Below, piece by piece: positions 1-4,847 of a DNA stretch of 5,989 bases. The stretch spans positions 1 through 5,989 of the forward strand of contig DMNP01000153.1 of NCBI GenBank assembly GCA_003452695.1, given 5' to 3'. The notes beneath the pieces are model-generated. The model was not told the DNA's origin. It saw only the letters and a list, made by a program, of their open reading frames with translations, and searched no databases. Source of the DNA: Eggerthellaceae bacterium (GTDB lineage Bacteria > Actinomycetota > Coriobacteriia > Coriobacteriales > Eggerthellaceae). A program made the position numbers and the translations under genes. Within the stretch, counting starts at the first letter, position 1. Each line of letters starts with the position of its first letter.

Positions 1-1
1 C

Positions 2-1186
2 GCGTTCGACGAAGACGAAGAAGCTTCGGTTCAAGAAACGCCCAATGAGCAGGACGAAAACGACGACTCGTCAGAATCGCCTAATGATGCGGAAGATTTC
101 TCCGGGTTCGAGACGACCGTCGAAGATTACGGGGAGCGTCTCGTCGACCCGTCTTACGAAAAGCCGGAACCCAACTGGCATGATGGAAACACCATCCAAA
201 TGAAGCCCGTGGAAGGAAGTGAGCCCGAGAAGAGCAAGGACTACCTGGCTTCGTCGACGAAGAAGCAGCGCTCGGGCGCGAAAGGCGTCGTCATCGCCAT
301 CGTGGCCATCGTCGTTGCGGCGGCCGTCGTCGCGCTCGTCACCTTCCAAATGGGCATCTGGGGCGGAAAGACCGTTCCGGACGTATGCGGGATGACGCAA
401 GCCGATGCCACGAGCATCCTGGAAAGCGAGGGCTTCGCCGTCCGCGCCAGCCAGGTGAAATCGGACGATACCGAGGGCCTCGTGCTCATAAGCGATCCCG
501 AGGCGGGCGCCCATATAGAAGAGGGCCACGAAGTGGTCATCCACATCGCCACTGCGCGCTCGATTCCCGAAGCGGTCGGGAAGACGCAGGCCGAGGCATC
601 TGCGCTGCTTGCCGAGGAAGGCTACGAGAACGTGAAGGTCGCAACCCAGCGCTCGGACGAGCCTGCGGGCACGGTGCTGGCCATCGCGCCCGAGCCGGGC
701 GCGCGCGCGAAGAGCACGGCCGAGGTCACGCTGACCGTTGCCGAGCCCTTCGTGGTGCCGGATGTCAGCAACATGTACCTGGACGATGCCATCGCGACGC
801 TCGAAGAGGCGGGCCTTGGCTACGACGTTATCTACATACCCACCGAGGCATACGCCGACGGCCAGATGATGGGCACCGACCCCGTGGCCGGCACCGAGGT
901 GAAGGGCGGCTCCATCGTGTACATCCAGATCGCCCAGGCGCGCAGCACGCTGCTCGTGAATCTTGCGCACTCGTATCTGGCGCCGGGCACGAGCGTCGTC
1001 TCGAACGGCTACAACATCGTCATCGACTCGCTCGATTCGGTCACCTACGTCGGCAACGACACCGTTTCCTACACGGCGACGGGGCGCGCCTTCACGTCCA
1101 TGCTCTCGGGCGAGACGGTATACGACACCCCGACGACGTTCAGCGGAACGCTCACGTTCAATTCGAACAACCAGGTAGTCGGCTAG
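2..1186 (+). CDS. PASTA-repeat membrane protein, 3' part (possible PASTA Ser/Thr kinase C-terminus)
   Basis: The frame is open from the first complete codon at position 2, so the N-terminus is missing. The visible part is 394 residues. In this numbering, residues 1-94 are an acidic, low-complexity cytoplasmic segment rich in D, E and S. A basic KKQR patch then leads into one transmembrane helix at about 95-114. Three PASTA repeats follow at about 124-183, 187-248 and 251-312, each starting with a VPDV- or IPEA-type motif and containing a DP/EPG turn. A C-terminal segment (316-394) is rich in T, S, N and predicted beta strand, is not PASTA, and is not one I recognise. PASTA repeats bind peptidoglycan or muropeptides outside the cell and are typical of PknB/Stk kinases and some penicillin-binding proteins. 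No kinase or transpeptidase residues are visible, so kinase identity is inference. The ATG at 200 is an unlikely start because no Shine-Dalgarno precedes it and the upstream codons look coding. The gene ends at TAG 1184-1186, just before recO. Confidence 0.85.
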   Translation, partial: AFDEDEEASVQETPNEQDENDDSSESPNDAEDFSGFETTVEDYGERLVDPSYEKPEPNWHDGNTIQMKPVEGSEPEKSKDYLASSTKKQRSGAKGVVIAIVAIVVAAAVVALVTFQMGIWGGKTVPDVCGMTQADATSILESEGFAVRASQVKSDDTEGLVLISDPEAGAHIEEGHEVVIHIATARSIPEAVGKTQAEASALLAEEGYENVKVATQRSDEPAGTVLAIAPEPGARAKSTAEVTLTVAEPFVVPDVSNMYLDDAIATLEEAGLGYDVIYIPTEAYADGQMMGTDPVAGTEVKGGSIVYIQIAQARSTLLVNLAHSYLAPGTSVVSNGYNIVIDSLDSVTYVGNDTVSYTATGRAFTSMLSGETVYDTPTTFSGTLTFNSNNQVVG

Positions 1187-1188
1187 GA
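1185..1188 (+). promoter_or_regulatory. weak recO ribosome binding site overlapping the upstream stop codon
   Basis: The tetramer AGGA overlaps the TAG stop of the PASTA gene and lies 10 nt before the recO GTG. No better Shine-Dalgarno is present in the 12-nt gap. This suggests recO is translated by coupling or reinitiation after the upstream gene. That is inferred from spacing alone. Confidence 0.35.
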
Positions 1189-1198
1189 CGCGAAAGCG

Positions 1199-1963
1199 GT
1201 GGCCCGCAGCTACAAGGCGCGCGCTACGGTCCTGCGCAAGATGCGCCTCGGTGAAAAGGACCTGATCGTCTCGCTCATCGCAGAAGACGGCTCTCTCCTG
1301 CGCGCCGTGGCGAAGGGCGCCCGCAAGCCCGGCGGGTCGCTTGCCGCGCGGCTCGAGCTGTTCAGCACCGTCGATGCGCTGCTTGCCGAGGGGCGCAACC
1401 TCGACGTGGTCGCAGAGGCGCGCCTTGCTGCAAGCCGGCGTGACTTCGACCTGGAGCAGGCGGCCTGCGCGGCAGCAGTTGCCGAGATGGCATGCCTCGT
1501 GGCCCAAGAGGGCCTTGCCCATCCGCGCCTGTTCGACATGACCAACGCCGCGCTCGACCGCATAGCGGACGCTCAGCCTGCGGATGCGCTCGCAATAGCC
1601 TGCGCCTACCTGTTGAAAGCGCTCGCAAGCGAAGGCGTGCGTCCCGAACTTTCCCGCTGCATGGCCTGCGGCGAACCCATCGATGCAACCGAGGGGGCCT
1701 CGCGCGTCTTCGTTTCCTTCGAGTCGGGCGGCGGCTACTGCGAACGCTGCCAGCGCCCGTCCGACTGCATGCCCGTGGATGCCGCGACCGTCGGCTGGGT
1801 GAACGCGCTTCTTCGCCTGCGCTTCCACGACATACCCCCGCTTGCCGTTCCCCTGCGGGCCAGCAGCGCGATTCTGCAGTTTGCGCGCCAATGGACCCGC
1901 TTCCATCTGGGACGCGATCTGAAATCGCTGAATTTCCTGTTGTCCGGCGGGCTATTCGAGTAG
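1199..1963 (+). CDS. recO: DNA repair protein RecO
   Basis: This 254-residue protein matches the usual RecO length (about 240-260). RecO is the cytoplasmic mediator of the RecFOR pathway: it binds SSB and RecR and helps load RecA onto single-stranded DNA, and it anneals complementary strands. The N-terminus (about 5-80) has the RecO OB-fold pattern YKARATVLR...GEKDLIVSLIAEDG...AVAKGARKP. The C-terminal part is helical and carries a zinc-finger-like CxxC pair at Cys154/Cys157 and Cys181/Cys184. It ends in the family-typical pattern around SLNFLLSGG. The start is GTG at 1199; the next ATG (codon 15) would remove the first strand of the OB fold. The gene lies in the same frame as the PASTA gene, separated from its stop by four codons, so cotranscription is likely. 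Many bacteria keep glycyl-tRNA synthetase genes after recO; here a ClC gene follows instead, behind its own apparent promoter. Confidence 0.95.
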   Translation: MARSYKARATVLRKMRLGEKDLIVSLIAEDGSLLRAVAKGARKPGGSLAARLELFSTVDALLAEGRNLDVVAEARLAASRRDFDLEQAACAAAVAEMACLVAQEGLAHPRLFDMTNAALDRIADAQPADALAIACAYLLKALASEGVRPELSRCMACGEPIDATEGASRVFVSFESGGGYCERCQRPSDCMPVDAATVGWVNALLRLRFHDIPPLAVPLRASSAILQFARQWTRFHLGRDLKSLNFLLSGGLFE

Positions 1964-2164
1964 GGCGCGACGGCTCACACGCCCCTCTTGCTCGACGGTC
2001 CGACGGGCCGGGGCAGCGGGGTGTTCGCTGGGCTTCGGCTTTGCCGTTGCATTTAACAGGGAAGGTGCCCGCAGAATCGCTCACACCTTCTTGCCCCACC
2101 CCCGGGCTGCATGGATTGAAGTGCGACAGCGGGGCCGGCACGGTGGCGTAGGGCCCGAATCGTA

Positions 2165-2180
2165 CGGCGGCGTGCCGCCG
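2165..2180 (+). promoter_or_regulatory. GC palindrome just upstream of the ClC -10 box
   Basis: CGGCGG (2165-2170) and CCGCCG (2175-2180) form a 6-bp hairpin with a 4-nt loop. It sits where a -35 element would be expected relative to the -10 at 2188-2193, so it could be an operator. It could also be a remnant of a recO terminator, but no U-run follows. Both roles are inference. Confidence 0.3.
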
Positions 2181-2187
2181 GCTTGGT

Positions 2188-2193
2188 TATAAT
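2188..2193 (+). promoter_or_regulatory. -10 promoter box for the ClC gene
   Basis: A perfect TATAAT stands out in otherwise GC-rich DNA 36 bp before the ClC start codon, predicting transcription start near 2200 and a leader of about 29 nt. No TTGACA-like -35 is visible at the proper distance; that position is occupied by a GC palindrome. The promoter may therefore be weak or depend on an activator. Confidence 0.5.
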
Positions 2194-2217
2194 TGGTCGA
2201 GAATCCGAAACCGAACT

Positions 2218-2222
2218 GGAGG
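2218..2222 (+). promoter_or_regulatory. ribosome binding site that fixes the ClC start
   Basis: GGAGG lies 6 nt before ATG 2229, an ideal Shine-Dalgarno arrangement. This favours ATG 2229 over the in-frame TTG at 2193, which overlaps the -10 box and has no ribosome binding site. Confidence 0.85.
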
Positions 2223-2228
2223 TTTTGC

Positions 2229-3584
2229 ATGAAACGCCGCGAACGCAAGGAATCGCCCGCAGGCCATCGGCCCTTCATCGGAGATGTCGCACGCCGGCCC
2301 GAAGGCCCCGTTGATGCAGCCACGGTGACGGTCGGCATGGTGCTGCTGGCGCTCGCCGTCGGTTTCGTCATCGGGTTTGCAGTGTTTTGCGTTATGAACC
2401 TTTCCACCTGGCTTACCGAATTGCTGTGGAACGGTGTCGGCGGGGCGGCGAACGTGCCGTGGTTCTCGCTTGCGGTCTGCACCATAGGCGGCATCGTCAT
2501 CGGCTTGTGGACCTGGTGGTCGCAGGACCGCGTGCGCCCGCTCGAAGAGGTTATGGCAGAATTCAAGGAAACGGGGTCGTTCAGGACCAAAGGCGTTGCG
2601 CGCCCGGTCGTCACCTTCTTGCTCCCGCTCGTCTTCGGCGGCTCGATTGGCTTCGAGGCGGGTTTGACGGGACTCGTAGCCGCTGGATGCTGCTGGATTC
2701 GCGACAAGCTGAAGGCTGCCGGGCTGCGCGTCGGTGCAGTGGCTGACGTCACCATCGCCGCAAGCATATCGGCCATCTTCGGAGCCCCGTTCGCCGGCAT
2801 CGTCGCCGGCGCCGAGAGCTCGCCGGCCGATGGCGCGGACGTTCTGGAAGAGCCCGACGTGAACGACTACGACATGCGCCGCGGGGCCAAGATCGTCCTC
2901 TACACGGCCTCGGCCTTCGGGGCGTTCGGCGGCATTGCGCTCTTTTCGCATCTCTTCGCAACATCACACGGCTTGCCGCGCTTCCAGCCCGTCAGCGCAG
3001 CCTACGCCGAACTGCTCTGGATGCTGCCCTGCATCGCCATGGCCTATGCGATGACGCTGCTCTTCCATGGGTCGTCGCTGTTCTTCGGCTCGGTTGCCAA
3101 GCGCTTCGGCGGGGGGATGGCCGGCACCGTCGCACCGCCCGTAGTCGCGGGCGTGGTCATGGGGGCCCTGGCCATGGCGTTTCCGTACGTGCTGTTTCCC
3201 GGCGAGGCGCAGTCCGAAGAACTCATGCACAACTGGACGAACTGGACGGCGGTCGCGTTGCTGGCAACGGGGTTGCTGAAAGCGGTCGTCACGCCGATGT
3301 GCCTGAAGATGGGCTGGGTCGGAGGAAATTTCTTCCCGAGCATCTTCGCGGGCGTGGCCGCCGGCTACGGCCTGGCTGCGCTGACCGGCGCCGACCCGAT
3401 GCTCATGGTAACCGTAACGACCACGGCCTTCCTGGCTGGCGTTATCCGAAAGCCGCTGCTTGTTCTGGCCATCCTGTTCCTGTGCTTCCCGGCCGAAGGC
3501 ATTCTCTGGATGGGGCTTGCGGCCATAATCGGTGCCGCGCTCCCGATTCCACGTGCCTTCCTGACGCATCAACCAGACGAATAA
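2229..3584 (+). CDS. ClC-family (voltage-gated chloride channel-like) anion transporter
   Basis: This is a 451-residue polytopic membrane protein, close to the usual length of a bacterial ClC core without CBS domains. A basic, soluble N-terminus (1-30) precedes hydrophobic helices beginning near residue 32. ClC hallmarks are GSIGFEAGLTGL (138-149) at the position of the usual GREGP motif, with Glu143 as the likely gating glutamate. Next come SIFGAPFAGIVAGAE (near 181-196), matching the FNAPLAG helix, and GGNFFPSIFAGVAAG (365-379), matching the GxFxP filter motif. ClC proteins are homodimers that pass chloride or other anions across the inner membrane, as channels or as anion/proton exchangers. 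Oddities: the first filter motif GSGIP is not recognisable (DRVRPLEEV occupies that place near 100-108), and Ser197 follows Glu196 where exchangers such as E. coli ClcA have a second, proton-path glutamate. Family assignment is firm; ion and mechanism are uncertain. It has its own promoter and no obvious partner gene. Confidence 0.88.
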   Translation: MKRRERKESPAGHRPFIGDVARRPEGPVDAATVTVGMVLLALAVGFVIGFAVFCVMNLSTWLTELLWNGVGGAANVPWFSLAVCTIGGIVIGLWTWWSQDRVRPLEEVMAEFKETGSFRTKGVARPVVTFLLPLVFGGSIGFEAGLTGLVAAGCCWIRDKLKAAGLRVGAVADVTIAASISAIFGAPFAGIVAGAESSPADGADVLEEPDVNDYDMRRGAKIVLYTASAFGAFGGIALFSHLFATSHGLPRFQPVSAAYAELLWMLPCIAMAYAMTLLFHGSSLFFGSVAKRFGGGMAGTVAPPVVAGVVMGALAMAFPYVLFPGEAQSEELMHNWTNWTAVALLATGLLKAVVTPMCLKMGWVGGNFFPSIFAGVAAGYGLAALTGADPMLMVTVTTTAFLAGVIRKPLLVLAILFLCFPAEGILWMGLAAIIGAALPIPRAFLTHQPDE

Positions 3585-3612
3585 AGGGAGAGAGGACTTC
3601 GAGTTCCCCCTG

Positions 3613-3632
3613 CCTGTCCGCCCAGCCGCACC
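3613..3632 (+). repeat. family A repeat, copy 1 (truncated)
   Basis: The 20 bp here are identical to 3736-3755 and share TGTCCGCCCAGCCGC with 3797-3816. This copy lacks the following GGGGGACG part and instead continues CAGAGGCTG. It begins 28 bp after the ClC stop codon. Confidence 0.75.
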
Positions 3633-3671
3633 AGAGGCTGCAGCTCTCTCTTCCTCGTTCGTCCATGCGCG

Positions 3672-3699
3672 CGCGGGGGAGGGGCGAGCCTTCCCCGCG
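3672..3699 (+). terminator. GC-rich hairpin downstream of the ClC gene (weak terminator candidate)
   Basis: CGCGGGG (3672-3678) pairs with CCCCGCG (3693-3699), and inner pairs extend the stem to about 11 bp (one G-U pair) with a 6-nt loop. It lies about 90 bp after the ClC stop. No U-run follows, so it is not a canonical intrinsic terminator; it could stabilise the 3' end of the mRNA or be part of the repeat island. Confidence 0.35.
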
Positions 3700-3735
3700 A
3701 CGCCGCCGGTCCGGGCATGCGACGTATCTACCTCC

Positions 3736-3771
3736 CCTGTCCGCCCAGCCGCACCGGGGGACGAGCCCCCG
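3736..3771 (+). repeat. family A repeat, copy 2
   Basis: The first 20 bp are identical to copy 1. The copy then continues GGGGGACG like copy 3. Its end folds as a hairpin, CGGGGG (3755-3760) with CCCCCG (3766-3771) and a 5-nt loop. It is in the same orientation as copies 1 and 3. Confidence 0.75.
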
Positions 3772-3803
3772 CCCACGACTACGAGCCGTACAAGCACATG
3801 TCC

Positions 3804-4014
3804 GCCCAGCCGCGCCGGGGGACGGCCCCGCGCGCCCCCTCGCGCCTTTTCCCCGCGATAACCGCGCTTGGGGAAACCGGCAATTACGCAAGGGCAGCTC
3901 ACCACTTATTGAAGCGTTTTGGTGCTTACACTTACTAGCCGGTTTCCTTGTGGGCGCGGTTCCTGCGGGGGGCGCTCAGAGGGCGCGCGGGGCCGTCCCC
4001 CGGCGCGGCTGGGC
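3804..4014. repeat. 211-bp nested inverted-repeat element (family A copies 3 and 4)
   Basis: The arms 3804-3837 and 3981-4014 are perfect inverted copies of 34 bp. The left arm is the rest of family A copy 3, which begins near 3797. Each arm is itself an imperfect palindrome: GCGC-c-GGGG pairs with CCCC-GCGC at 3812-3833. A second inverted pair lies inside, GGAAACCGGC (3872-3881) with GCCGGTTTCC (3938-3947). A further hairpin is at 3848-3876, TTTCCCC with GGGGAAA. The AT-richer centre (about 3882-3937) has no coding sign. The architecture fits a MITE-like or BIME-like non-autonomous element; no transposase is in the window and no clear target duplication flanks the arms. Mobility is inference; the repeats are direct observation. 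Confidence 0.75.
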
Positions 4015-4033
4015 TACTCTTGGGGAGTGCGTC

Positions 4034-4200
4034 GTGTGTCAGGGGGACGTTTCTCTTGACACACTTGTCCTGTTACCAATGTGTCAAGGGGGCGTTTCCC
4101 TTGACACGCTCACGCCGTTTTCAACGGAGGCATCCTCCTGACACGCGTCCCCCTGACACGTCCGCTGGCGTTTGTGTCGAAGGAAACATCCCCCTGGCAT
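4034..4200. repeat. family B cluster of GTGTCA...TGACAC palindromic repeats
   Basis: Unit 1 (4034-4064) has perfect 8-bp ends GTGTGTCA/TGACACAC. As RNA it extends with G-U pairs to about 14 bp around a CGT loop. Unit 2 (4081-4107) has perfect 10-bp ends GTGTCAAGGG/CCCTTGACAC. Unit 3 (about 4122-4144, reverse orientation) contains GGAGG-cat-CCTCC and ends TGACAC. Unit 4 (4146-4159, reverse, partial) is CGTCCCCCTGACAC. Unit 5 (4174-4200, reverse, diverged) begins GTGTCG and ends CCCCCTGGCAT. The pattern of short, GC-rich, degenerate palindromes in both orientations resembles REP/BIME clusters. I know of no function for these exact units. Confidence 0.75.
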
Positions 4201-4290
4201 AGCGGCCTTCGGTTACGTTGGGCTACTTGTGGGCGGGTGCGGGGGATTGTCGCGCTTTATGTGCGGAATGTGTGGGGCGAGCTAGGTCGT
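4201..4290. other. spacer between the repeat cluster and the rpsO promoter
   Basis: I see no gene, tRNA or strong hairpin here. TGGGCTACT at 4219-4227 repeats the 9 bp at 4010-4018, so the two copies flank the family B cluster. The stretch is G-rich and could hold upstream promoter DNA. Confidence 0.4.
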
Positions 4291-4292
4291 TG

Positions 4293-4321
4293 TTGCAGGT
4301 GTGGGGATGCTTTCCTAGAAT
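4293..4321 (+). promoter_or_regulatory. putative housekeeping promoter of rpsO
   Basis: TTGCAG (4293-4298, -35-like) and TAGAAT (4316-4321, five of six matches to TATAAT) are separated by exactly 17 bp. Transcription would begin near 4328, giving a leader of about 110 nt before rpsO. The -35 is only a partial match. This is the best-spaced candidate in the 850 bp upstream of rpsO. Confidence 0.5.
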
Positions 4322-4327
4322 GGACGG

Positions 4328-4437
4328 GCTGCGCAAAAGCGCGGTGGCTCCCCACTTGGTTGCGACGCTCCACCGCATCCTTCCCGGTTGGGAGTCGGAG
4401 ACATCCCTGCGGGGAAGAAAAGAAAGGTGGAAAGCAA
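4328..4437 (+). promoter_or_regulatory. structured rpsO leader, candidate S15 autoregulatory element
   Basis: GCGGTGG (4341-4347) pairs perfectly with CCACCGC (4370-4376). The same segment TCCACC (4369-4374) can instead pair with GGTGGA (4426-4431), which covers the rpsO Shine-Dalgarno. A competing hairpin GCGC-AAAA-GCGC (4331-4342) overlaps the first stem. Downstream, CTTCCC (4380-4385) pairs with GGGAAG (4412-4417), enclosing GGGA (4390-4393) with TCCC (4404-4407). Ribosomal protein S15 is known to repress its own mRNA by binding leader structures that differ among bacterial groups. Assigning this leader to that role is inference. Confidence 0.45.
4425..4430 (+). promoter_or_regulatory. rpsO ribosome binding site
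   Basis: AGGTGG lies 7 nt before ATG 4438 and selects that start over upstream in-frame codons such as the one at 4174. It is complementary to 4370-4374 in the leader, so its access may be controlled. Confidence 0.8.
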
Positions 4438-4725
4438 ATGGCAGAGAAGCTGAGCATTTCCAAAGAACGCACGGCAGAGCTCATCGCCGAATACGGCAAG
4501 GGCGCAAACGATTCCGGCAGCCCCGAGGTGCAGGTTGCCATCCTCACGGAGCGCATCCGCAACCTGACGGAGCATCTGAAGGTTCACAAGAAGGACAACC
4601 ACACGCGCCGCGGCCTCATGAAGCTCATCGGTAAGCGCCGCGGTCTTCTGAAGTACATAAAGAACCGCGATATCGAAGAGTATCGCGCGCTCGTGAAGCG
4701 GCTTGGCATCCGCGACAACATCTAG
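4438..4725 (+). CDS. rpsO: 30S ribosomal protein S15
   Basis: The 95-residue product is slightly longer than the common 89 residues because of a few extra N-terminal residues. S15 binds 16S rRNA in the central domain early in 30S assembly and forms an intersubunit bridge. Family signatures are clear: [24 protein letters not shown] (near 25-48, compressed here as the [10 protein letters not shown] and [10 protein letters not shown] blocks), [11 protein letters not shown] (50-60) and [10 protein letters not shown] (65-74), followed by [14 protein letters not shown] at the C-terminus. The conserved His50 and the DNHTRRGL rRNA-contact segment are intact. The start is fixed by AGGTGG 7 nt upstream. 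The gene is preceded by its own promoter and a structured leader and is followed by an intrinsic terminator, then pnp, the arrangement found in many bacteria. Read-through past the terminator probably feeds pnp. Confidence 0.97.
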   Translation: MAEKLSISKERTAELIAEYGKGANDSGSPEVQVAILTERIRNLTEHLKVHKKDNHTRRGLMKLIGKRRGLLKYIKNRDIEEYRALVKRLGIRDNI

Positions 4726-4733
4726 GTGAAAGG

Positions 4734-4759
4734 GAACCCGCCTCAAGCGGGTTCTTTTT
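4734..4759 (+). terminator. intrinsic terminator after rpsO
   Basis: GAACCCGC (4734-4741) pairs perfectly with GCGGGTTC (4747-4754) around a 5-nt loop, directly followed by five T residues (4755-4759). It begins 8 nt after the rpsO stop codon. It may be partial, letting some transcription continue into pnp, since no clear pnp promoter is visible behind it. Confidence 0.9.
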
Positions 4760-4761
4760 GA

Positions 4762-4784
4762 AACTTGTCCGGCTCGGACAAGTT
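4762..4784. promoter_or_regulatory. perfect 10-bp palindrome between rpsO and pnp
   Basis: AACTTGTCCG (4762-4771) and CGGACAAGTT (4775-4784) are perfect inverted copies around GCT, starting two bases after the terminator U-run. As RNA this is a stable hairpin in the pnp leader. As DNA it could bind a dimeric regulator. In E. coli an intercistronic stem here is cut by RNase III and then used in PNPase autocontrol; a similar role here is inference. Confidence 0.6.
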
Positions 4785-4817
4785 GGGGCCGCGGGATAGC
4801 CGCAGCTCCGAGAAGAA

Positions 4818-4837
4818 GAGGAAGCAGAAAGAGGAAG
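4818..4837 (+). promoter_or_regulatory. purine-rich pnp leader with two SD-like motifs
   Basis: GAGGAAG occurs twice (4818-4824 and 4831-4837) within an almost pyrimidine-free stretch (about 4809-4846). The second copy's GAGGA ends 12 nt before ATG 4848, longer than the usual spacing. An AAAGAG nearer the start may contribute. This is the only plausible ribosome binding region for pnp. Confidence 0.55.
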
Positions 4838-4847
4838 AAAGAGCAAT

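Noticed and set aside
71..1906. 611-codon open frame on the - strand opposite the PASTA gene and recO
   Set aside because: It mirrors two + strand genes that share the same frame, and long antisense frames are expected in GC-rich coding DNA. Its translation is rich in R, H, G and A with no recognisable domain, whereas the + strand gives clear PASTA and RecO proteins.
1996..2010. Hairpin CGGTCC-gac-GGGCCG as a recO terminator
   Set aside because: The stem is only 6 bp with a G-U pair and no T-run follows; it is not distinguishable from chance in this GC-rich gap.
2193..2228. TTG at 2193 as the ClC start
   Set aside because: It overlaps the -10 box and lacks a Shine-Dalgarno; ATG 2229 has GGAGG 6 nt upstream.
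2964..3905. - strand frame of 313 codons crossing the ClC gene and the repeat island
   Set aside because: Half is antisense to the ClC gene and the rest is repeat DNA; the repeated G/R/A/W peptides come from the palindromic repeats themselves.
4034..4200. CRISPR array
   Set aside because: The units are degenerate, occur in both orientations and have irregular short gaps rather than uniform unique spacers; no cas gene is present.
3299..4202. + strand open frames (3299-4141, 3717-3938, 3948-4202) in and before the repeat island
   Set aside because: They begin out of frame inside the ClC gene or in repeats, lack ribosome binding sites, have low-complexity R/P/G-rich translations and no domain signal.
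4201..4330. tRNA or other structured RNA gene upstream of rpsO
   Set aside because: No T-loop GGTTCRA motif or cloverleaf pairing could be found.
4174..4437. In-frame upstream extension of rpsO
   Set aside because: The extra 88 residues would span the promoter and structured leader, resemble no S15, and lack a ribosome binding site; ATG 4438 has AGGTGG at the right distance.
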